DNA of 64,000 bases from JALRAP01 sp046302815 (GTDB taxonomy: Bacteria > Bacteroidota > Bacteroidia > AKYH767-A > OLB10): the NCBI GenBank assembly GCA_046302815.1, contig JBKCHO010000055.1, positions 1 through 64,000 on the forward strand, in the 5' to 3' direction. Shown here one piece after another: positions 43,983 through 52,728 of the stretch; position 1 is the first letter of the stretch; every line of letters begins with the position of its first letter. The notes under the pieces are model-generated. The model saw nothing but the letters and a program-made list of their open reading frames with translations, was not told where the DNA came from and did no database searches. Position numbers and translations under genes: made by a program.

Positions 43983-45076
43983 TACAAAGGCGCCTGTTTG
44001 TTCCATGAAATCCTCAGGGACTTCAACGCCAAGTTCACTTTTGTTTCAAAAAACTTATATGATATCGAAGCCACCACAATAGCAAGGACCATTCCTACAA
44101 CAAATGAAATCCATGGTGCATCCAAATAAGGCCATGAAAATTTTTCAGCGACCAGCCTCAAATATGCAAAGACCACAGGGTGCCACAAGTATAGCGAATA
44201 GGAGCAATCTCCCACAGAAATCCATTTCTTGGATGCAAATACGAATACTCCGGATCTGTCACACAAAGCTGTAAAAAATACCCATGGCCAAATAAAAGCC
44301 AAATCTGTAAACAAGTTCACCTCCAAGCCGTGCCAACCGAGAACATGCATTAAGAATAATCCCGTTGAAAAAGTAAAACCAAAAAGACATATGTTTTGAC
44401 TGAATTGCACGCGATTCATTATATCTCCAAGTAGTACTCCAGAAGCAAATAGCAATACCATCGGATTGCAAAAAAGATTCAAAGCGGCGATTGGATAATT
44501 GTAGTATGCGACATAGCCCGGATGGAAGTTTCCATTGAATAGCAGCGGAAGGATAATGCCAAAGCACAGAAATATCAAAAACAAAACCTTGTATCCCAGC
44601 TTACCGAAAAAAAGAGAGCAGAAAAAAAGCAAATAGAAAAACATCTCGTAGTTCAATGTCCAGCCCACATCCAAAAGTGGATAACCATATTTGGGGCCTA
44701 TGGTATCCGTCATTGGCGGAAAGAATAAAATTGTTTTCCAGATTCGATCGCTTTGCTCTGATAAAAATGCCCATGACAAATCATCAGCCACATATACGAA
44801 AGTTACAAACAAATACAATGGAACAATACGAACCAATCTGTTCCATCCGAAAACCCATGGAGATTTTGTTGGATTACCATCCTTATCTCTGGTGGTGTGA
44901 TACATGATCAACCCGCTGATGATAAAGAAAACCTGCACCCCCATCTCACCATTTGCAAATGGCTTGATGTTTCCATTATCCATGAACAAATATTGCAGAT
45001 GGAACGCGCAAACCATGAGGGCTGCAACAGCCCTAAGCACTTGAATGTTATCCAATCTTTTTGATTCAACAAACAT
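43982..45076 (-). CDS. Acyltransferase 3 family membrane protein
   Basis: 364 residues, about ten membrane helices. The start LDNIQVLRAVAALMVCAFHL includes the family RaxA and the catalytic-type His; GVQVFFIISGLIMYH is the second signature, followed by SLYLWHPVVFAYL near the C-terminus. These enzymes O-acetylate or acylate surface sugars, peptidoglycan or secondary metabolites from the cytoplasmic side. The substrate cannot be told. Its stop overlaps the queG start by one base, probably chance packing rather than pathway linkage. Confidence 0.9.
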   Translation of the reverse strand: MFVESKRLDNIQVLRAVAALMVCAFHLQYLFMDNGNIKPFANGEMGVQVFFIISGLIMYHTTRDKDGNPTKSPWVFGWNRLVRIVPLYLFVTFVYVADDLSWAFLSEQSDRIWKTILFFPPMTDTIGPKYGYPLLDVGWTLNYEMFFYLLFFCSLFFGKLGYKVLFLIFLCFGIILPLLFNGNFHPGYVAYYNYPIAALNLFCNPMVLLFASGVLLGDIMNRVQFSQNICLFGFTFSTGLFLMHVLGWHGLEVNLFTDLAFIWPWVFFTALCDRSGVFVFASKKWISVGDCSYSLYLWHPVVFAYLRLVAEKFSWPYLDAPWISFVVGMVLAIVVASISYKFFETKVNLALKSLRISWNKQAPL

Positions 45077-45120
45077 GGCTTGGCGGGATAAAATGACAGA
45101 AGTCCATGTATGCAGAAAAA

Positions 45121-46224
45121 TCAGATTTCCTCAAAGAGAGAACCGGAAGGTCCAGGCCGTTTTTTGCCCAAATGCTTAAACGCTTTGTCGGTTATTTCTC
45201 GACCCCTCGGAGTTCTATTGAGAAAGCCCTCCATGATCAGAAATGGCTCATACACCTCCTCCAATGTGCCAGCCTCCTCTCCCACGGCGGTGGCAATCGT
45301 GTTGATTCCTACCGGACCGCCTTTGAACTTTTCTATAATGATGGTCAAAATGCGGTTATCCATCTCATCCAATCCATGCGCATCCACATTCAGCGCGTTC
45401 AATGAGTATTCAACGATTGGATCATCGATGGTACCACTACCTTTTATCTGTGCAAAATCACGAACCCTACGAAGCAAGGCATTTGCTATTCGAGGAGTCC
45501 CACGGCTTCTACGGGCAATTTCAAAGGCTGCTGAATCTTCTATGGGCACCTTGAGTATTTCCGCGGAACGGAGTACAATCAATTGAAGCCGCTTCGCGTC
45601 ATAATATTCCAACCTTGCATTGATACCGAAACGAGCACGCAATGGAGAGGTTAACAAACCCGAACGCGTAGTGGCACCAACCAAGGTAAAAGGATTCAGT
45701 TTGATTTGAACCGTACGGGCATTGGGACCACTGTCAATCATGATGTCGATCCGGTAATCTTCCATGGCAGAATAGAGATATTCTTCCACTACCGGACTTA
45801 ATCGATGGATCTCATCAATGAACAAAACATCATTTGGCTCCAAGTTGGTAAGTAATCCAGCCAAATCGCCAGGTTTATCCAAAACGGGGCCGGAGGTGAT
45901 TCGAATGTTTACTCCTAACTCGTTCGCAATGATGTTTGCCAATGTGGTCTTGCCTAATCCGGGAGGACCATGCAACAACACATGGTCTAGGGACTCGGAT
46001 CTTTTCTGTGCGGCTTTTACAAAAACCTTCAGGTTCTCAACCACCTTGTCTTGTCCGGTAAAATCACCGAACTCTACGGGCCTAAGCACCTTTTCCAGCT
46101 CCTTATCGATGCCTTGCTGTGATGATAGATTAGGATCTAGATTGGGATTCAAGGGCGTTTCTTTTTGAAAGTTCAAACGAGTTGGCTGGGGCCGATGTTG
46201 TAGAAACCCTAGGGTCAACAACAC
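45121..46224 (-). CDS. ruvB: Holliday junction branch migration helicase RuvB
   Basis: 367 residues as drawn. Walker A GPPGLGKTT, Walker B FIDEIHRLS, sensor and arginine-finger segments (GATTRSGLL, RSRGTPRIANALLRRVRDFA) and the winged-helix C-terminus (PFLIMEGFLNRTPRGR) are all present. RuvB powers branch migration with RuvA. Two starts are possible: ATG 46224, only 7 bases after a TAGATTTG -7 element (near-leaderless), or TTG 46152, which would give MNPNLDPNLSSQQ and 343 residues, closer to the usual length. The first 25 residues have no family counterpart that I know. Confidence 0.93.
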   Translation of the reverse strand: MLLTLGFLQHRPQPTRLNFQKETPLNPNLDPNLSSQQGIDKELEKVLRPVEFGDFTGQDKVVENLKVFVKAAQKRSESLDHVLLHGPPGLGKTTLANIIANELGVNIRITSGPVLDKPGDLAGLLTNLEPNDVLFIDEIHRLSPVVEEYLYSAMEDYRIDIMIDSGPNARTVQIKLNPFTLVGATTRSGLLTSPLRARFGINARLEYYDAKRLQLIVLRSAEILKVPIEDSAAFEIARRSRGTPRIANALLRRVRDFAQIKGSGTIDDPIVEYSLNALNVDAHGLDEMDNRILTIIIEKFKGGPVGINTIATAVGEEAGTLEEVYEPFLIMEGFLNRTPRGREITDKAFKHLGKKRPGPSGSLFEEI

Positions 46225-46231
46225 GGTGATT

Positions 46232-46264
46232 CAAATCTACATATTTTCCAAAACACCTTTCCAA
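46232..46264 (-). promoter_or_regulatory. Probable ruvB promoter
   Basis: On the minus strand TTG (46264-46262), a 22-base spacer and TAGATTTG (46239-46232); it overlaps the end of the WD40 gene and ends 7 bases before the ATG at 46224. Confidence 0.4.
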
Positions 46265-47154
46265 ACCATAACGGAACGATCGTCGGATGCGGATAACAAT
46301 TGTCCGTTACCGGGATGCCAAAGGATCTTGTTTACGGAGTTGACATGCCCTTTTGATCGGTCTTTGTCGATTCGTTGAATCACCTCGAAAGTATCAGGGT
46401 TCCAAATCTTAATGGTTTTGTCACGGCTGGCAGTGGCAAATACCTCGGCATTGGGACTAAACTCAATGGAATAAATGGCGTAATTGTGTGCAGGGATGTC
46501 GGCCACCAGTTTAAACGAGTTCGATACATCATAAACCTTCATGTGTGCATCCCTGGAACCGGTCAGTAAAAATTTTCCATCAGGAGTAAAGCAAACAGCA
46601 TTAGTAGAAAACCCCTCCAGATGGGCCTGCCAAGAAGCCACCTCCTGAAATTCAGGGAACGAGTATATCCGAACCTTGCCATCGCCAGAGCCCAAAGCCA
46701 TCAAGGTTTGATTTTTATTCCATGCACAACCGCGCAACTTGCCTCCACCCAATGTGAACATTCGCTTCAAAGCAAAGTTGTCCCCCTCAATTATACCGAG
46801 TTCACCATCCCCCGAAAGGGAAACAATCAGCTTATGTATGTCGGAATAACACAGGCTGAATACACCCGATTTGTGATACTGCAGCAATCTTTCCTCTTTT
46901 CGGGTAGCAAGATCTATAACATGGATACCGCCCGAGGCTTGTCCTACCAGCATCTTTTGGTTCGACAAGGGGAGGATGGAATAAACGATGTCGTTAACCT
47001 TGGCCATCAAAGTTCCTTCATCTGGATGCTCCAGATCCCACTCGGCCACAACCCGGTCGCCACCACCAGAAAAGCAAGTATTGATCCCCGAGCAAGCCAA
47101 TGCATATACTGAACCCGAATGTCCCGACAAAACAGCTGCACGAATCATTTCCAT
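46237..47154 (-). CDS. WD40 repeat protein
   Basis: 305 residues, no signal peptide. About seven WD40 blades are visible, for example LSGHSGSVYALACSG, VFSLCYSDIHKLIVSL, LMALGSGDGKVRIYSF, FTPDGKFLLTGSRDAHMKVYDV, FSPNAEVFATASRDKTIKIW and LLSASDDRSVMVWKG. It forms a single beta-propeller, a protein-binding scaffold. The gene ends just before ruvB and starts 4 bases after a TATTTTTG element. No function can be assigned; cytosolic WD40 proteins of this size recur in Bacteroidota. Confidence 0.9.
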   Translation of the reverse strand: MEMIRAAVLSGHSGSVYALACSGINTCFSGGGDRVVAEWDLEHPDEGTLMAKVNDIVYSILPLSNQKMLVGQASGGIHVIDLATRKEERLLQYHKSGVFSLCYSDIHKLIVSLSGDGELGIIEGDNFALKRMFTLGGGKLRGCAWNKNQTLMALGSGDGKVRIYSFPEFQEVASWQAHLEGFSTNAVCFTPDGKFLLTGSRDAHMKVYDVSNSFKLVADIPAHNYAIYSIEFSPNAEVFATASRDKTIKIWNPDTFEVIQRIDKDRSKGHVNSVNKILWHPGNGQLLSASDDRSVMVWKGVLENM

Positions 47155-47158
47155 GTTA

Positions 47159-47166
47159 CAAAAATA
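47159..47166 (-). promoter_or_regulatory. -7 promoter element TATTTTTG, WD40 gene
   Basis: Exact TAnnTTTG on the minus strand, 4 bases before the ATG at 47154. Confidence 0.35.
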
Positions 47167-47230
47167 CCGAACCGAATCGGGTTAATGGATAGGTTGATCC
47201 TATTCCGGTTTTAAAAGCCAAATTTGCAGC

Positions 47231-47902
47231 ATGAGGCCTGACAAGGATTTCCATCAAATCATATCTAGCTTTATCCCCGGCATGCTTGCCGTAGCATTAT
47301 TGTGGTGTGTGAAATGGTATGAAGTGGAAAATATGCGAAGCCTATCGGAATATGGATTGTTTCCCAGGAGATGGGATGGGTTCATTGGTATTTTCACCAT
47401 GCCTTTTTTACATGGTGATTTGGAACACCTGATATCCAACTCCGTACCCTTGTTGGTGCTTTTAAGCGGACTCGTTTATTTCTATAAAAAACTCGCCTTT
47501 CGGGTAACCCTTTGGATATGGCTTTTGAGTGGATTCTGGTTGTGGCTAGGAGGAAGATCGTCCTATCATATAGGAGCCAGTGCTGTCATTTATGGATTGA
47601 CCGTATTTCTTTTCTTCAGCGGTGTTTTTCGAAAAGACCGGCGGTTGATGGCTCTTTCCTTGTTGGTGGTATTCCTTTACGGAGGACTTGTTTGGGGAAT
47701 GCTTCCTGTTGTTGAGGAGTTATCGTGGGAAGGTCATCTTTTCGGTTCTTGCGCGGGGTTATTGATGGCCATTGTCTACAAAAAACAGGGGCCGCAACGA
47801 CCGCCTTACTCTTGGGAACTGGATAATGATGCAGATGTGGAGGACGGTCCCGAGGCCTATTGGAGGACAACTGAATCGAATCCGTTGCACAAAGAACCCT
47901 GA
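47231..47902 (+). CDS. Rhomboid family intramembrane serine protease
   Basis: 223 residues, six membrane helices. HGDLEHLISN (His66 to Asn70, the HxxxN oxyanion motif), Ser117 in IGASAVIYGL and His169 in WEGHLFGS form the catalytic set. The glycine after the serine in the GxSG motif is alanine here (GASA), which is unusual but keeps the nucleophile. The Asp/Glu-rich C-terminal tail is cytoplasmic. Rhomboids cleave membrane proteins near their helices; the substrate is unknown. Divergent from the WD40 gene, convergent with a small membrane protein gene 4 bases away. Confidence 0.88.
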   Translation: MRPDKDFHQIISSFIPGMLAVALLWCVKWYEVENMRSLSEYGLFPRRWDGFIGIFTMPFLHGDLEHLISNSVPLLVLLSGLVYFYKKLAFRVTLWIWLLSGFWLWLGGRSSYHIGASAVIYGLTVFLFFSGVFRKDRRLMALSLLVVFLYGGLVWGMLPVVEELSWEGHLFGSCAGLLMAIVYKKQGPQRPPYSWELDNDADVEDGPEAYWRTTESNPLHKEP

Positions 47903-47906
47903 GCCG

Positions 47907-48326
47907 CTAGGATTTTGATACCATCCGCCCCAACTTGTACCCGATCCATGAGAATGGGAAATACGCCAATAAAAGATCGCAAGCTTCAAACCATGCTGGT
48001 GCATCCAATACGTGTACCATGTAAACACCTCCAAGAAAAAAAACCACTCCTGGTATTCTTCCAAGATTCCAGCTTTTAGTAGTAGAGAACCTCACTGCGA
48101 TCCAGGATGCCAAACAAGTGCCCAAAGCATGAGCTAGAAATATTACTGAAAAATGAATTGGCTCAAAGGACGACATGGCCAAAGACAGTCCCTCTTGCGT
48201 ATTCAGGTCTACACCTGGAGGCAAAGGGATCCAAGTGCCGTTTAATCCGATTATGAAACTGTTCAAGAAGCCTCCAACTAGGAGACCGACTATGACGGCA
48301 AGCGTATTCTTAATAAGGGGATGCAT
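47907..48326 (-). CDS. Small four-helix membrane protein, unrecognised
   Basis: 139 residues with four probable membrane helices: about 7-27 (LAVIVGLLVGGFLNSFII), 57-76, 88-106 and 115-133. The extracytoplasmic loop between helices 1 and 2 contains WIPLPPGVDLNTQEG. I recall similar small proteins in many Bacteroidota, but I do not know a named family or function. It stands between the rhomboid gene (convergent) and the MuiA-like gene, from which a terminator separates it. Confidence 0.7.
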   Translation of the reverse strand: MHPLIKNTLAVIVGLLVGGFLNSFIIGLNGTWIPLPPGVDLNTQEGLSLAMSSFEPIHFSVIFLAHALGTCLASWIAVRFSTTKSWNLGRIPGVVFFLGGVYMVHVLDAPAWFEACDLLLAYFPFSWIGYKLGRMVSKS

Positions 48327-48362
48327 GGCTTATGTTTTATGTAAAAGTAATCTTGTTGATAC

Positions 48363-48403
48363 AAAAAAACCAAAAGCCGCAGGATGTGTCCATCATGCGG
48401 CTT
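48363..48403 (-). terminator. Terminator of the MuiA-like gene
   Basis: 13-base stem with one mismatch (48374-48386 with 48391-48403, loop of 4) followed on the minus strand by TTTTGG and seven Ts. Confidence 0.8.
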
Positions 48404-48423
48404 GATAAGCGAGGTTATTAAAA

Positions 48424-50088
48424 TCAGTACATGCTCAAGGGCTTGTCTTTATTGTGGGTTACCTCATACGAGAACTTCAGCGATTTGTATGCCTTAGAGT
48501 CTAATTTGAAATCCCACATCAGCGAGCCAGTAGTTGCATTGAAATCGGCCTTGTCCGAATCTTTTAGCTCAACTTTAATCTCGTTGGAACTTGACACTGG
48601 TATTTGATCTTCCACTTTGAGATTAATTGGCCTACCCTTATTGCTTTTGATACGAAGCTCATATGCAATGGCGCGAGTTATTTCACTTCCAAAGAGCTTG
48701 TTGGATTCCTTTTCTTTCATTCGGGTTCTGGTAACCGTGATGGACTGGTCGCGTCCCATGGCTAAATCGAGTGTATCATTGATTACATTCGGGTTGATAA
48801 CCGTTTGGCCGACATAGGTACCATCATAAAAAAGGTTGGCGTTTCCTGGCAGCAGATTGAGGTTTTCCCAACCTGTTACCCGAGCCAAAAGAAACGCTTC
48901 GCTTTCAACCTTAGGAATCAGATAATGTGTGTATGTGGATGGTAATGTTTCCGTTTTTACCGCTACCATATGACTATTCCCATCCGAAGGGATATCATAA
49001 TCGAGCCGGATTTCGAACTCCACATTGGCCATGGTTTCGATCAACTGAGAAAAATTAGCTGATGATTCTGCAGGGGATAGTGCTTTCATTTTTTGATAAA
49101 GGGACTCCTCCATGTCACTTGAGATGGATCCCACATTATTGGCGGATTGAGGACGAGCTCCTCCTGAAGAGATTTTGCGAGGAGCCGTGTAGTAATTCAG
49201 ATACCAAATGGGTAGTGTTGGTTTGATATGGCTTCGATTTGGGTTGGATGTGCTTAGTTTGATACGAATATTTTTCCAATCCTCTCCGGTACTTTGGTGC
49301 ACATTGGCTTTATAGGTTAGCTTGATAGGCTCGCTTGTGTTTGTTGCTCGGAGATCATACGATGGAGTCCAACCCGCACCATTGACCAAATAACTTATTT
49401 CGACAACGCCACTTGTTGGAGCATCGGCACTAATGGTAACCACTACTTGGTTGTCGGGCAGATAAGGCTTTTCGGGTTCGGTATCATCCTTGTAGGCTTG
49501 CAGCTCTTGCAATCGAATGGTGATGGACTCGAAAGTCTGGGTGTTTTTAAACTGCTCCCGCTTCGTTTTTCCGATGAGTGAGGTCAATTCTGATAGTCTT
49601 TTATGAAAAAAATCCATTGCTTGCTTCAGCACTTCCAACGAATCACTTTTCCCCTCTCCCTTGGCCAATTTATTTTTAACTATCATATCCTTTTCCAACT
49701 GCAATGCAGCCAAGCGGTCTTGCAACTCCTCCTTACGAAATCCCAACTCGCTAAGAGAGTCTTCCAGCAGCGCAATTTGCATTGAAATAGTCTTAGGAAC
49801 CGGGAGCGTTTTAACGGGCTCAGGATACTTGATGCGATGTTTTACATCCGTAACTACAAAGCTGCCCTTCCCTCCCGCCTGAATGGTTGCAGGATTCATG
49901 TCTTGTGTCAATCCAGTAAATACAAGGTGGGTAATGCCTGAACCGATAGAAACCTGGGCTGATCTGAAAACCTGGGCGCCCTGGGTGAAGATGGTAACCT
50001 TTTGCACATCGGATTTAACTTTTCTCTCATCGGCAAATGCCAATTGGACTAATGAAATCAGTACCAATAATAATAGCTGCTTTTTCAT
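48424..50088 (-). CDS. MuiA-like protein (DUF4140/DUF4139)
   Basis: 554 residues with a signal peptide (1-19, ending AFA-D). The N-terminal DUF4140 part (VTIFTQGAQVFRSAQVSI, THLVFTGLTQDMNPATIQ) is followed by a coiled coil at about 95-200, then DUF4139 (WTPSYDLRATNTSEPIKLTYKANVHQSTGEDW, with TLPIWYLNYYTAP and VTVTR-like strands; closing KSLKFSYEVTHNKDK). The family includes the mucoidy inhibitor MuiA; its molecular activity is not established. Predicted periplasmic or outer-surface. It is divergent from the proteorhodopsin gene across a 227-base gap, with a terminator at its end. Confidence 0.88.
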   Translation of the reverse strand: MKKQLLLLVLISLVQLAFADERKVKSDVQKVTIFTQGAQVFRSAQVSIGSGITHLVFTGLTQDMNPATIQAGGKGSFVVTDVKHRIKYPEPVKTLPVPKTISMQIALLEDSLSELGFRKEELQDRLAALQLEKDMIVKNKLAKGEGKSDSLEVLKQAMDFFHKRLSELTSLIGKTKREQFKNTQTFESITIRLQELQAYKDDTEPEKPYLPDNQVVVTISADAPTSGVVEISYLVNGAGWTPSYDLRATNTSEPIKLTYKANVHQSTGEDWKNIRIKLSTSNPNRSHIKPTLPIWYLNYYTAPRKISSGGARPQSANNVGSISSDMEESLYQKMKALSPAESSANFSQLIETMANVEFEIRLDYDIPSDGNSHMVAVKTETLPSTYTHYLIPKVESEAFLLARVTGWENLNLLPGNANLFYDGTYVGQTVINPNVINDTLDLAMGRDQSITVTRTRMKEKESNKLFGSEITRAIAYELRIKSNKGRPINLKVEDQIPVSSSNEIKVELKDSDKADFNATTGSLMWDFKLDSKAYKSLKFSYEVTHNKDKPLSMY

Positions 50089-50315
50089 GTTGATTTGAAT
50101 TTTAAACTGTTTGGGAATCTTGTACTCCAGTCTTTTCAGAGCACTAGATTGTGGATGCTGAAAAGTCCATTAATCCACATTATACTACAGCAAAAACCCA
50201 ATAGAACGCAACAATCCTATAATTTGTTAGAATAGTTACACATATTGTCAAAACTGCGTAAAAACAATTGGCTCTTGCGTTTTGTTGAATTATGGTAAAC
50301 TAAAACTTAAACAAA
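50089..50315. other. Divergent intergenic region of the MuiA-like and proteorhodopsin genes
   Basis: 227 AT-rich bases. A near-match TATAATTTG at 50218-50226 is the best -7 candidate for proteorhodopsin and would leave a leader of about 80-85 bases, longer than most in this window. No exact TAnnTTTG exists on either strand here, so light- or stress-dependent control by another factor is possible but unproven. Confidence 0.3.
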
Positions 50316-51032
50316 ATGGAACATTTAACTATTGGCAGTGACAACTATGTGGCCTTTACCTTCTTTATAGGTACAATGGCTATGATGGCAGCGTCTGTGT
50401 TCTTCTTCTTCGAGTTGAGCAACACTTCGCAAAAGTGGCGCACATCTGTGTTGGTATCAGGATTGATCACCTTCATTGCGGCTGTGCATTATTATTACAT
50501 GCGAGGCTATAACCTCGAGACGGGAGAATCACCTACATTCTTCCGTTATGTGGATTGGATTTTGACCGTTCCACTCATGTGCGTTGAATTTTACCTGATT
50601 ACCCGTAAAGCTGGTGCCAAAATCGCATTGCTTTGGAAGCTCATCTTCGCTTCATTGGTGATGTTGGTAACCGGATACATCGGAGAGACTATCGACCGCG
50701 ATGGTAGTGTATTGTGGGGCGTGTTGTCTGGAGCCGCTTATTTCTACATCGTATACCTTATTTGGTTCGGCGAAGTGGCCACCTTGGCTAACAATGCAGG
50801 TGCACAGGTTGCTAAAGCCACCCGTACGCTCGCTTGGTTCGTACTTGTAGGTTGGGCTATTTATCCACTCGGTTACATTTTAGGAACACCAGGAGGATTA
50901 TTCGGAATCCAATTGGTGTCCGATCCGGCTGCTGCATCGCATGCCATGGATATTGTATATAACATCGCTGATGCGGTCAACAAGATCGGATTCGGTCTAG
51001 TTATTTATGCATTAACCCGCTCTGAAGATTAA
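50316..51032 (+). CDS. Proteorhodopsin, green-tuned proton pump
   Basis: 238 residues, seven helices. The pump motif is DTE: Asp80 (acceptor), Thr84 and Glu91 (donor) in RYVDWILTVPLMCVEFYL; His58 partners Asp80; retinal-binding Lys223 lies in DAVNKIGFG with counter-ion Asp219. Position 105 in standard numbering is Met88, the green-absorbing residue usual in marine Flavobacteriia. It pumps protons outward on illumination and needs retinal, made by the Blh protein encoded next. A strong terminator (51050-51090) stands between the two genes. There is no signal-peptide extension; the N-terminus MEHLTIGSDNYVAFTF enters helix A directly. Confidence 0.97.
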   Translation: MEHLTIGSDNYVAFTFFIGTMAMMAASVFFFFELSNTSQKWRTSVLVSGLITFIAAVHYYYMRGYNLETGESPTFFRYVDWILTVPLMCVEFYLITRKAGAKIALLWKLIFASLVMLVTGYIGETIDRDGSVLWGVLSGAAYFYIVYLIWFGEVATLANNAGAQVAKATRTLAWFVLVGWAIYPLGYILGTPGGLFGIQLVSDPAAASHAMDIVYNIADAVNKIGFGLVIYALTRSED

Positions 51033-51049
51033 TCTTTAAAGAACTATTG

Positions 51050-51090
51050 AAGCCGGATACCCGAATCACCTTTCAGGTATCCGGCTTTTT
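51050..51090 (+). terminator. Strong terminator between proteorhodopsin and blh
   Basis: Perfect 12-base stem AAGCCGGATACC / GGTATCCGGCTT (51050-51061 and 51076-51087), 14-base loop, T run after it. Confidence 0.9.
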
Positions 51091-51138
51091 AACTTATTCC
51101 ATTAGTATTGGCTTAATCGAGTCGCCCCGGTTTTACCC

Positions 51139-52095
51139 ATGGAACTACACCTACGAAGAATTATTACGCTCGCTATTGTAGCCTTGAGTGTTTTCACTTC
51201 TGCATTTGGTGATCAAGCCACATTCATTGTTTCTATTGCACTAATCTGCCTGATTGGAATACCTCACGGTGCAACAGACCACTTGCTTTTTTTTTCCATT
51301 GCAAAAAAATTGCCTGGTAACCATAAAGTCCTTCGCTTGAGATTCTATTTGACTTACTTAGGTATTATGGCTACCTATGGGCTTTTTTGGTATTTGTCTC
51401 CGGGTTTATCTTTCCTTATTTTCATATTGGTCTCCTTCTATCATTTCGGACAAGAGAATTTAAAGGAAATCCGTTGGAAATCTTCCTCTATAAAGTATAT
51501 TTCATTTTTACTTTCAGGAGTTTTTGTTTTGGCAACACCCCTTCTTGCCGATATGAAAACAGCACTTCCCATTATCGAAGCTATATCGGGAATTGAAAGC
51601 ATATCCCTTCTGGATATCGAACATTGTAGAAATCTTGCACTTGCTTCGGGAGTCGTTTATGGCACCTATATTTTGGTTCTTATGCTATTCCGTCATTTGG
51701 ATTTACTTGCCGGAGTCCATGAACTTGCGAACTGGCTTATCCTCTTTGCTCTTTTCTTAAATACGCCTTTAATGATGGGTTTTGCGGTTTACTTTTCGCT
51801 TTGGCATGCATTACCATCCATCATTGAACAAATTGGATTCCTCAAAAAAAACCAACTGAAATACAGCTTTCATAAGCATGTGTTGAATATAGCCCCCTAC
51901 ACATTGTTGAGCATCGGTGGTATTTTCCTGGGGTTGTATTTTTTAAAGGATAGCTCCCTTGCAGCACAAACAGGAATCGGATTTATGTTTTTATCCATAA
52001 TCACTATGCCTCATATTTTGCTAATGGATCGATTCCACGAGTTGAATTCTGAAAATGCGCCTTCCTCTGATTTTACAAGAACTGCAACTACATAG
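51139..52095 (+). CDS. blh: 15,15'-beta-carotene dioxygenase, Brp/Blh family
   Basis: 318 residues, mostly membrane helices. The iron-binding histidine pattern of the family is present: GIPHGATDH (His43, His48), FYHFGQEN (His102), FSLWHALPS (His223) and MPHILLMDR (His292). Blh cleaves beta-carotene into two retinals, the chromophore of the proteorhodopsin encoded just upstream. No carotenoid biosynthesis genes (crtE, crtB, crtI, crtY) lie in the window, so beta-carotene must be made from another locus. A near-consensus TAGTATTG about 30 bases upstream may allow separate transcription after the terminator. Confidence 0.95.
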   Translation: MELHLRRIITLAIVALSVFTSAFGDQATFIVSIALICLIGIPHGATDHLLFFSIAKKLPGNHKVLRLRFYLTYLGIMATYGLFWYLSPGLSFLIFILVSFYHFGQENLKEIRWKSSSIKYISFLLSGVFVLATPLLADMKTALPIIEAISGIESISLLDIEHCRNLALASGVVYGTYILVLMLFRHLDLLAGVHELANWLILFALFLNTPLMMGFAVYFSLWHALPSIIEQIGFLKKNQLKYSFHKHVLNIAPYTLLSIGGIFLGLYFLKDSSLAAQTGIGFMFLSIITMPHILLMDRFHELNSENAPSSDFTRTATT

Positions 52096-52211
52096 AGTTA
52101 TTTTTCGTTGCGGGGTTTGCGAATTCAAAAAACAACCATGATGTTGATATTATTGAATCTGCTTTCGCTAATCATATTGGCGGCTGATTAGATTCTGTTT
52201 CCTACTTTTAC

Positions 52212-52233
52212 GGATAATGCAAAGGCATTAGCC
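52212..52233 (+). other. Hairpin directly before the methylmalonyl-CoA epimerase start
   Basis: GGATAATGC / GCATTAGCC with an AAAG tetraloop: nine pairs with one mismatch, ending on the base before the ATG at 52234. It would occlude the start region in RNA if formed. Confidence 0.4.
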
Positions 52234-52632
52234 ATGGATAAAATCGAACACATCGGCATTGCGGTAAAAGACCTGAAGACCGCTGGAGAAACATATACCA
52301 AAATATTGGGAATGCCGCCCTATAAAACAGAAACCGTCGAAAGCGAAGGCGTCAATACCATGTTTTTTCAAATTGGAGAAAGTAAGATTGAGCTGCTTGA
52401 ATCGATTCATGCCGAAAGTCCCATTTCAAAGTTTATCGATAAAAAAGGAGAGGGTATTCATCATATTGCTTTCGGGGTTTCGGATATAAAGGCCGAGATG
52501 AAAAGACTTGAAGAAGAGGGGTTCACCCTATTGAATGCCGAACCGAAGTTGGGTGCCGACAACAAGTGGGTATGCTTTTTGCATCCAAAAGGAAGCCATG
52601 GTGTGTTGATAGAGCTGTGCCAAGATCGATAA
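52234..52632 (+). CDS. mce: Methylmalonyl-CoA epimerase
   Basis: 132 residues, glyoxalase/VOC fold with two beta-alpha-beta-beta-beta units. Metal ligands: His6 (IEHIGIAVKDL), a His in IHHIAFGVSD and the Glu of GVLIELCQD. The family signature VNTMFFQIGESKIELLE is clear. It interconverts the R and S forms of methylmalonyl-CoA in propionate and odd-chain metabolism, consistent with the propionyl-CoA carboxylase beta gene 6.5 kb away. A hairpin and a near-consensus TACTTTTA precede it. Confidence 0.93.
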   Translation: MDKIEHIGIAVKDLKTAGETYTKILGMPPYKTETVESEGVNTMFFQIGESKIELLESIHAESPISKFIDKKGEGIHHIAFGVSDIKAEMKRLEEEGFTLLNAEPKLGADNKWVCFLHPKGSHGVLIELCQDR

Positions 52633-52728
52633 TCATGGCTAAAAGCAGCTATGTTTACCGTACTAATAATGGCATAATTGCTTTGACTTTGTCATCACAA
52701 AACTTGTGACAATGACTTCATTTTCGAC

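Noticed and set aside
48424..52095. MuiA-like gene as part of a proteorhodopsin regulon
   Set aside because: The genes are divergent across 227 bases, with no shared motif; adjacency alone is weak evidence.
52138..52191. 17-residue hydrophobic micropeptide frame (MMLILLNLLSLIILAAD)
   Set aside because: Composition fits a small membrane peptide, but there is no promoter, ribosome site or conservation evidence, and the length is within chance.
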